DNA from: Synechococcales cyanobacterium 340R_concoct_173_sub
GTDB taxonomy: Bacteria; Cyanobacteriota; Cyanobacteriia; Leptolyngbyales; Leptolyngbyaceae
Length of the DNA stretch: 10,425 nt
NCBI GenBank assembly: GCA_025354065.1
Contig: JANXNM010000492.1
Coordinates: forward strand, 1 to 10,425
Direction of reading: 5' to 3'
The notes below the pieces were generated by a model. That model was given only the letters and a program-made list of their open reading frames with translations, had not been told where the DNA came from and searched no databases. Position 1 is the stretch's first letter. Each line of letters opens with the position of its first letter. Below are positions 5,147-10,425 of the stretch, one piece after another. Both the position numbers and the translations under genes were made by a program.

Positions 5147-6127
5147 CTAACCCAAGCCCTCAGAGAATTTGCCGATATTCCGAAACTTGTTGTATCGGAG
5201 ATCACGGCGCTGGTGGCTAGTCATGCTGTCAAGATAGACAAGGTTAGTGAGGATGGCCGCTTTGACCTGTTCGGTAGCCAGCACCGGATCCGTATGAGCT
5301 GCTCCCGTGGGTTCGGTAATCACTTCATCAATAATGCCAAGCCCCATGAGATCTTCAGACGTTATTTTTAACGCTTCTGCGGCTTTCGACGACTTCCCGG
5401 CATCGCGCCACAGAATGGCAGCACAGGCTTCGGGGGGCGCAACGCTATAAACGGAATGCTCCATCATCAATAACCGATCGCCTACACCAATGCCCAAGGC
5501 ACCGCCCGATCCGCCTTCGCCCACTACGGTACAGATAATCGGCACATCAAACTTGAACATTTCTCGCAAGTTGAACGCGATCGCCTCACCTTGGCCATAC
5601 TCCTCCGCCTCGATGCCAGCCCAAGCGGCAGGGGTGTCAATGAAGGTAAGAATCGGCATTCCAAACCGATTAGCATGATCCATCAATCGAATGGCCTTGC
5701 GATAGCCACTAGGCGAGGCTTGACCAAAGTTTCGTTGAATATTGTCCTTAGTATTGCGGCCCTTTTGCTGCCCCAACATCACCACAGCACGACCATCAAT
5801 TCGGCCCACGCCTCCCACCATGGCCAAGTCATCAAACCCAGCCCGATCGCCATGCATCTCCAGCCAGTCGTCGCTAATAGCTTGAATGTAATCCAGCGTA
5901 GTCGGGCGGCGAGGATGTCTGGCCACTTGTAGACGCTGCTGAGGCGTTAGGCTACTAAAGATTTCCTTACGGAGCTGAGAGGCGCGTTCCTCTAGCTGTA
6001 AAATTTGCCCTGCCACATCCACTTCGGTCTCGGCGGCAAGATCTCGTACTTGCTTGATTTGCTCTTCAAGCTCGGCAAGGGGTTTTTCAAAGTCAAGGAG
6101 AATGGGTTTACGATCGGTCGTAGGCAT
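5147..6127 (-). CDS. accA: Acetyl-CoA carboxylase carboxyltransferase subunit alpha
   Basis: With AccD it transfers the carboxyl group from carboxybiotin to acetyl-CoA, giving malonyl-CoA for fatty acid synthesis. From the ATG at 6127 the protein has 326 residues, the usual size. Seen: [91 protein letters not shown], and the oxyanion-hole glycine segment [12 protein letters not shown] (203-214). The frame also contains an ATG at 6184 that would add 19 residues ([10 protein letters not shown]...), not typical of the family; neither start has a clear Shine-Dalgarno sequence, and 6127 is preferred because [15 protein letters not shown] matches the family N-terminus. DTPAAW replaces the usual DTPGA(W/Y); the remaining active-site region looks normal. 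It precedes SDR-folE on the same strand but is 219 bases away, with a separate candidate promoter in between. No hairpin terminator was seen after it. Confidence 0.95.
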   Translation of the reverse strand: MPTTDRKPILLDFEKPLAELEEQIKQVRDLAAETEVDVAGQILQLEERASQLRKEIFSSLTPQQRLQVARHPRRPTTLDYIQAISDDWLEMHGDRAGFDDLAMVGGVGRIDGRAVVMLGQQKGRNTKDNIQRNFGQASPSGYRKAIRLMDHANRFGMPILTFIDTPAAWAGIEAEEYGQGEAIAFNLREMFKFDVPIICTVVGEGGSGGALGIGVGDRLLMMEHSVYSVAPPEACAAILWRDAGKSSKAAEALKITSEDLMGLGIIDEVITEPTGAAHTDPVLATEQVKAAILTNLVYLDSMTSHQRRDLRYNKFRNIGKFSEGLG

Positions 6128-6238
6128 GGCAAAGGGAAAGTTTAAGGCGGAATCTTGGTCCCACCAATTACCATTGATAAGCATAGAGCTTAATGGGATG
6201 ACTGCTGATAATCACGCTTCACGAACCTAAAATTCCCT

Positions 6239-6754
6239 ATGAAAGAACCTCCTCGCTACTTTGAAAACTCCATTCTAATCTCAGCCACGGCCACCACCGT
6301 CGAACGCTGCATTACTGAACTTGACCTAATGGCGCGTTGGCTCAATCCCATGCTGTCCTGCGAACCTGATGGCGGTACTTGGTCTACAGATATTGGCAGC
6401 AAGAGTAAGTTTGTAGTGACGATTCCATTCTTAAAATCTGGATTACAGCCCACATTGCACAACATTGTTAGCGATCGCGCCCCCGGATTAGTGATGTGGG
6501 ATTTTGAGGGATTCTTTGTGGGGACCGATCGTTGGCAATGCGACCCAATAGACCCAGTAGATGAGGCAGTAGGCGATTTAATGTCCAGTCCACCCCGACT
6601 CGCGACACGCTTGACAAACTGCTTCACGTTTGAAATTCCCAATCCACTAGTACGGTTTGGCTTCAACAGATTTGCACTATCACTTACCCAGACGGACATG
6701 ATCGCTCAGCTCAAACGAATTAAAGTCGTCGCAGAACAACTCCAACGGACGTAA
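6239..6754 (+). CDS. SRPBCC (START-like) fold protein of unknown ligand
   Basis: A 171-residue protein recognised as a cyanobacterial SRPBCC/polyketide-cyclase-like protein, a helix-grip fold with a hydrophobic ligand pocket. Visible blocks: SILISATATTVERCITELDLMARWLNPML (11-39), typical of the first strand and helices, WSTDIGSKSKFVVTIPFLK (48-66), APGLVMWDFEGFFVGTDRWQC (81-101), FEIPNPLVRFGFNRFALS (131-148) and a C-terminal helix QLKRIKVVAEQL. Residues about 102-124 (PIDPVDEAVGDLMSSPPRLATR) form a loop longer than I expect for relatives. There is no signal peptide or membrane segment. The ATG at 6239 has no Shine-Dalgarno sequence. It diverges from accA with 111 bases between preferred starts, so the two promoters share that spacer. 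The ligand and role are unknown; the fold assignment is by eye. Confidence 0.75.
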   Translation: MKEPPRYFENSILISATATTVERCITELDLMARWLNPMLSCEPDGGTWSTDIGSKSKFVVTIPFLKSGLQPTLHNIVSDRAPGLVMWDFEGFFVGTDRWQCDPIDPVDEAVGDLMSSPPRLATRLTNCFTFEIPNPLVRFGFNRFALSLTQTDMIAQLKRIKVVAEQLQRT

Positions 6755-7116
6755 CAGTCCTAGGTGAGGAGCGATTCTTACTCAACCTCTAATTAACAGG
6801 TTTAATAGGCTATCTAGTGCCGATGTTTGGATATAGAAGGTCACAGCCCATTGCAGGAAGTAGAGTTAAGGACGAAATTGTGCTAGAGCTATCCTTTTCA
6901 ACTGGAAAGTCGATAGAATAAGGATCCTACTCATCAGAGTTGATTGAGTGCATCTTATTTATATCCATACGTGTACTGAGGAAAGTAGATTATTACTTGA
7001 CCTAGGTTAAATATTCAGTTAGTTCTTATAACCATTAAGACAATATTTGCCTCACGTCCAGACCATAGATCCGGCGCATAGACCAATAGCTTCCCAATTC
7101 TCAACGGTGTTCCCTT
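6755..7116. other. Non-coding spacer upstream of ribBA
   Basis: I see no convincing gene, tRNA or riboswitch here. A small hairpin with arms ACTCATCA (6929-6936) and TGATTGAGT (6941-6949) has one bulge, a 4-base loop and no U-tract; it might weakly end the SRPBCC transcript. A near-palindrome, TTGACCTAGGTTAA (6997-7010), contains a -35-like TTGACC and a perfect ACCTAGGT core; no well-spaced -10 follows (TATAAC at 7027 is 24 bases away). The conserved FMN (RFN) riboswitch segments were not found before ribBA. A 32-codon ATG frame at 6823-6921 lacks a ribosome site and was not accepted. Confidence 0.6.
6997..7010 (+). promoter_or_regulatory. Near-palindromic operator/-35-like element upstream of ribBA
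   Basis: TTGACCTAGGTTAA is palindromic at 6 of 7 base pairs, with an uninterrupted ACCTAGGT centre, and includes TTGACC (5 of 6 to the -35 consensus). It lies about 110 bases before the outermost ribBA start. It could be an operator or a chance palindrome; no regulator can be assigned. Confidence 0.25.
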
Positions 7117-8820
7117 TTGAACTACTTAATCCGGCTACCCCAATCCAATCCTGTCACTAATTTTGTGTTTGACTCCATTGAATCTGCTCTAGCTGATCTG
7201 AAAATCGGCAAATCTGTTGTTGTTGTCGATGATGAAAACCGCGAGAACGAAGGCGATCTGATTTGCGCCGCGCAGTTCGCCACCCCCGATATGATTAATT
7301 TTATGGCGGTCGAGGCACGCGGGTTAATTTGCCTTGCCATGATGGGCGATCGATTGGATGAGTTAGATTTACCGTTGATGGTCCGTGAAAATACGGATAG
7401 CAATCAAACGGCCTTTACCGTAAGCATTGATGCCTCCCCTGACGTGGGTGTGACCACCGGAATTTCGGCGGACGATCGTGCCCGTACCATTCAAGTCAGT
7501 ATCGACCCCAAGACCAAACCCAACGACCTGCGTCGTCCCGGCCATATTTTTCCGTTGCGCGCACGGGAAGGCGGGGTGCTGAAGCGGGCGGGCCACACAG
7601 AAGCAGCAGTAGATTTGTCTCGACTGGCAGGGCTGTATCCAGCGGGTGTGATTTGTGAAATTCAGAATCCTGATGGATCGATGTCACGATTGACCGATTT
7701 AGTTACCTATGCCAAAGCAAAAAATCTGAAGCTGATTAGTATTGCGGATTTGATTAGCTATCGTTTGCGACATGAGCGTTTTGTCCAACGAGAAACTGTG
7801 GCGAATCTACCGTCCCAATATGGCCAGTTTCAAATCTACGGCTATCGCAATTCTCTGGACAATACGGAACATGTGGCGATCGTCAAGGGAAATCCTGAGC
7901 AGTTTGCCGATTCTGCGGTGATGGTGCGGGTTCATTCTGAATGCTTAACAGGCGATGCTCTGGGTTCTTTGCGGTGCGACTGTCAAATGCAGCTCCAAGC
8001 CGCCATGAAAATGATTGACTTGGAAGGTCAGGGCGTGATTGTATACCTGCGTCAAGAAGGGCGTGGAATTGGCTTGATTAATAAGCTGCGGGCATACTCG
8101 TTGCAGGACATTGGTTTAGATACTGTCGAAGCGAATGAGCGGCTCGGATTTCCGGCAGATTTGCGAGATTACGGTGTAGGGGCACAGATTTTGAATGATT
8201 TGGGGATTAGTAAGCTGCGGTTGATCACCAATAACCCTCGTAAGATTGCGGGCTTGAAAGGCTATGGGCTGGAGATGGTCGATCGGGTGCCGTTGTTGAT
8301 TGAGGCGACGGATTACAATGCGAGCTATTTAGCGACTAAAGCGGAGAAAATGGGTCATTTATTGGTCGGCAACTACTTAATGACCTTAGCGATCGATTGG
8401 AAAGATGAGCCACCGACCTTAGCGGAACGATACGAACGTCTTGAAAAAGTCAAATTTTTGTCACGCGGCTTTGGCTTAATGCTGGAGGAAGAAGTGCGAC
8501 CTATGGCTGCATCGATTTTAGGAACACAGAAAGGATTAGTCGTGAATCTGGGAACCGAACGGGGCGAAGAAATGTCTCAGACTTGGTTCCTTGAACCAGA
8601 AAATATCTATACCGAGTCCATCACTAATCTGGTCAGCCAACTGGCGAAATGGGTGACGATCGAAAAGATAGCGCTGTTGTTATCGGATGGTCGCGATCCG
8701 TTGGCTGGATTACAATCTCAGATTGACCGCCGATCGTTGGATATGGCAGATGTGCGATCGATTTTGGAAGGACCGTTAGAAACGCAATTGGTTTATAGCT
8801 TTGAGCCAAGTGGTGGCTAG
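7117..8820 (+). CDS. ribBA: Bifunctional DHBP synthase / GTP cyclohydrolase II with long C-terminal extension
   Basis: Supplies both precursors of riboflavin: 3,4-dihydroxy-2-butanone 4-phosphate from ribulose 5-phosphate, and the pyrimidine from GTP. Up to 567 residues. The RibB half (about 17-215) shows [16 protein letters not shown] (38-53), [28 protein letters not shown] (140-167) and NPDGSMSRL (184-192). The RibA half (about 225-425) shows [10 protein letters not shown] with zinc ligands Cys276, Cys287 and Cys289, [10 protein letters not shown] (311-320), [18 protein letters not shown] (323-340) and [10 protein letters not shown] (371-380). Residues about 430-567 form an extra region of unknown function that I recall in other cyanobacterial RibBA proteins. 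No ATG opens the frame: TTG 7117 is the first start after the upstream stop, and GTG 7165 would give [13 protein letters not shown], closer to the usual N-terminus. Neither has a Shine-Dalgarno sequence. Convergent with the nblS gene, 38 bases apart. Confidence 0.95.
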   Translation: MNYLIRLPQSNPVTNFVFDSIESALADLKIGKSVVVVDDENRENEGDLICAAQFATPDMINFMAVEARGLICLAMMGDRLDELDLPLMVRENTDSNQTAFTVSIDASPDVGVTTGISADDRARTIQVSIDPKTKPNDLRRPGHIFPLRAREGGVLKRAGHTEAAVDLSRLAGLYPAGVICEIQNPDGSMSRLTDLVTYAKAKNLKLISIADLISYRLRHERFVQRETVANLPSQYGQFQIYGYRNSLDNTEHVAIVKGNPEQFADSAVMVRVHSECLTGDALGSLRCDCQMQLQAAMKMIDLEGQGVIVYLRQEGRGIGLINKLRAYSLQDIGLDTVEANERLGFPADLRDYGVGAQILNDLGISKLRLITNNPRKIAGLKGYGLEMVDRVPLLIEATDYNASYLATKAEKMGHLLVGNYLMTLAIDWKDEPPTLAERYERLEKVKFLSRGFGLMLEEEVRPMAASILGTQKGLVVNLGTERGEEMSQTWFLEPENIYTESITNLVSQLAKWVTIEKIALLLSDGRDPLAGLQSQIDRRSLDMADVRSILEGPLETQLVYSFEPSGG

Positions 8821-8858
8821 AATAACGTTGTTGCCCTTGTGTAAACATCACTTGCTGT

Positions 8859-10425
8859 CTAACTCAATTGCAGCACAGGAGACTCGTCAGGGGCTTGACT
8901 ATTGGAGATGATTACCTCCAAAGGCTGATCTTCATACACATTCAAATCAAACCAAAATGTTGTCCCAATTCCCACCTCGCTAATCAGATTCACCTGACTC
9001 CGATGTTTTTCCTGAATAATATTCCGAACAATTGATAGCCCGAGTCCCGTGCCTTCTAGAGTATGAACCTGATTTTCGACTCGGAAAAATCGTTCAAAAA
9101 TATTGGCCTGAGCATCGGGTTCAATGCCAATTCCCGTATCTGAAATCTCGACTCGCACCAGTTTTGCATTGTTTTCCAAATCGTGCTCATCTGTGAGGTA
9201 GGTCCGAATGGCAATGCGCCCGCCGGATTTGGTGAACTTCATGGCGTTGCCGACCAAATTGGCTAAGACTTGCACAATCAGATCATAATTTCCAGTCACG
9301 ATCGGTAAATCCGCTTCAATATCCTGAACCAATTCAATATTTTTATCCTTCGCATTCAGTTGATAGGTCCGAAGCGTTTGCTCAATCGCCGGACTGAGAT
9401 CCAATGCATCCAGAGTATAAGTTCGGGACGATTCAAGACGGGTTAGATCTAAAACATCATTAACCAGTCGAGTGAGCCGATCGGTTTCACGGTTTGCGGT
9501 TTCTAGAAACTCCTGTCGTTGCGCAGGTTCAAGGGCATCACCATATTCATACAAGGTTTCAATGAATGACTTAATATTAAAGAGTGGCGTTCTCAATTCG
9601 TGGGAAACATTGCTAATAAATTGACTTTTAGCCGCATTCAATTCCGTCTCCCGCGTGATGTCCTGCACCGTCATGGCAATCCCCCGAAGATTCTCTTTAG
9701 TTCCATCGAGGACTGTATTCAACAAAATCCGAATGGTGCAATAGATTGGCTCCGGCAGCGTAATGGTAAACTCGGCCCCTTCTTTCAGTTCTCCACGAAT
9801 AATTTGATACAACGGACGGGTGAGTTCGGATTGGACAGCCGTGGGGAGGGCATAGAGGGCATTTTCACCTTCGATCGACCCATCCCAACCAAAAATTCGC
9901 TTGGCAGTCGAGTTGGCTAGCAAAATTTGAAAATCCGTATCCAGGAGAATCGCGCCATCTGCGATCGTGGACACCAGGGTTTCGAGCTTGGCTTTTTCGG
10001 AGGTTAGTTCATCAATATTTTGTTCTTGATAACGTTCTAGTCGCTCGGCCATTTCATTGAAACTAGACATTAGCCCCAGAAATTCCCCCCCCAAGGGCAA
10101 ATCAACCCGCTGCTGAAAATTTCCCTTAGCGATATTCTTCACACCATTCAACAATTCGCGAATCGGTTTAGTAATGGTCAAGGCATTGAATACTGCACCT
10201 AAAATCACCATGGCCCAAATCGACACAAATACGGCGGTGGTCACATCACGGGTGAGATTTGACGAGGAGATGGTGGCTGGATTCGGATTGGTGCCGATCG
10301 CCAAAACGCCCAAATACTTCCCTTCATATAGCAATGGCACAAAAACATCCGTCACTTCACCGTCGGGGGTAAGATGTTGTCGAACCATGGGCAAGTCCAT
10401 GCGCTCAGAGAAATCTTCGGGAAGT
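8859..10425 (-). CDS. nblS: NblS/Hik33-type sensor histidine kinase, C-terminal part (partial, runs off right edge)
   Basis: The C-terminal 522 residues of a membrane histidine kinase; the frame stays open past the Met at 10400 to the window edge (LPEDFSER before MDLPMVRQ), so the N-terminal membrane helix and most of the sensor region lie outside. Counting from the Met at 10400: end of the extracytoplasmic part (1-53, with DVFVPLLYEGKYLGVLAIG), transmembrane helix (about 54-75), HAMP (about 76-128), PAS (about 140-250), HisKA with phospho-acceptor His267 in SNVSHELRTPLF, and HATPase with N-box NLVGN (381-385), G1 DTGIG (421-425), F-box ERFFRV (436-441) and G2 GTGLGLS (450-456). All key residues are present. 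The order and sequence match NblS (Hik33/DspA), which responds to high light and other stress, acts with RpaB and controls hli genes and phycobilisome degradation. A 25-residue tail follows the kinase domain. Confidence 0.88.
   Translation of the reverse strand, partial: LPEDFSERMDLPMVRQHLTPDGEVTDVFVPLLYEGKYLGVLAIGTNPNPATISSSNLTRDVTTAVFVSIWAMVILGAVFNALTITKPIRELLNGVKNIAKGNFQQRVDLPLGGEFLGLMSSFNEMAERLERYQEQNIDELTSEKAKLETLVSTIADGAILLDTDFQILLANSTAKRIFGWDGSIEGENALYALPTAVQSELTRPLYQIIRGELKEGAEFTITLPEPIYCTIRILLNTVLDGTKENLRGIAMTVQDITRETELNAAKSQFISNVSHELRTPLFNIKSFIETLYEYGDALEPAQRQEFLETANRETDRLTRLVNDVLDLTRLESSRTYTLDALDLSPAIEQTLRTYQLNAKDKNIELVQDIEADLPIVTGNYDLIVQVLANLVGNAMKFTKSGGRIAIRTYLTDEHDLENNAKLVRVEISDTGIGIEPDAQANIFERFFRVENQVHTLEGTGLGLSIVRNIIQEKHRSQVNLISEVGIGTTFWFDLNVYEDQPLEVIISNSQAPDESPVLQLS

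Noticed and set aside
5490..5932. Plus-strand open frames inside accA
   Set aside because: Shadow frames opposite a highly conserved gene.
6823..6921. 32-codon ATG frame in the spacer before ribBA
   Set aside because: No ribosome site, no recognisable composition or family, and the length is expected by chance.
6929..6949. Terminator after the SRPBCC gene
   Set aside because: The hairpin is short, bulged, 175 bases past the stop and lacks a U-tract.
6985..6996. NtcA-like GTA-N6-TAC
   Set aside because: NtcA needs GTA-N8-TAC; the spacing is two bases short and no suitable -10 follows.

Overview
The window reads as a piece of a cyanobacterial chromosome. Five copies of the cyanobacterial HIP1 octamer GCGATCGC (starting at 2320, 4540, 4860, 5577 and 6471; about 0.16 expected by chance) and many CGATCG cores are scattered through it. 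The gene content agrees: an NblS/Hik33-type sensor kinase, a DUF1822/CHAT gene pair, a RibBA with the long cyanobacterial C-terminus, and a cyanobacterial-type AccA. I cannot name the genus.

Layout. (1) 1-1575, minus strand: a DUF1822 gene followed by the start of a CHAT-domain (caspase-like) gene that runs off the left edge. (2) 1576-3410, plus strand: a KDPG/KHG aldolase (eda), then a DUF2887/Rpn-family PD-(D/E)XK nuclease. The nuclease gene carries six in-frame 12-bp repeats and a possible internal translation start, the design reported for Rpn toxin with intragenic antitoxin. (3) A bidirectional hairpin terminator at about 3434-3478 separates this from (4) 3502-6127, minus strand: accA, a short-chain dehydrogenase and folE (GTP cyclohydrolase I). 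The SDR-folE pair has its own candidate promoter and, just downstream of the -10 box, an 18-bp match (14 of 16 defined positions) to HLR1, the binding motif of RpaB. (5) 6239-6754, plus strand: an SRPBCC-fold protein. (6) 6755-7116: non-coding. (7) 7117-8820, plus strand: ribBA, the bifunctional riboflavin entry enzyme. (8) 8859 to the right edge, minus strand: the C-terminal part of an NblS (Hik33/DspA) histidine kinase.

How they fit together. Most genes are housekeeping: fatty acid synthesis (accA), pterin/folate (folE), flavin (ribBA), sugar-acid cleavage (eda) and light/stress signalling (nblS). Both GTP cyclohydrolases, type I for pterins and type II within RibBA, are present. NblS works with the regulator RpaB, and a candidate RpaB site lies in front of SDR-folE, so high-light control of pterin synthesis is a testable inference.

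The accessory-looking parts are the DUF1822/CHAT pair and the Rpn gene. Four perfect 12-13 bp tandem duplications fall within 0.5-3.2 kb, in or beside these genes. Most starts lack a clear Shine-Dalgarno sequence, and three genes appear to start with GTG or TTG. No tRNA, rRNA, CRISPR array or insertion sequence was seen.
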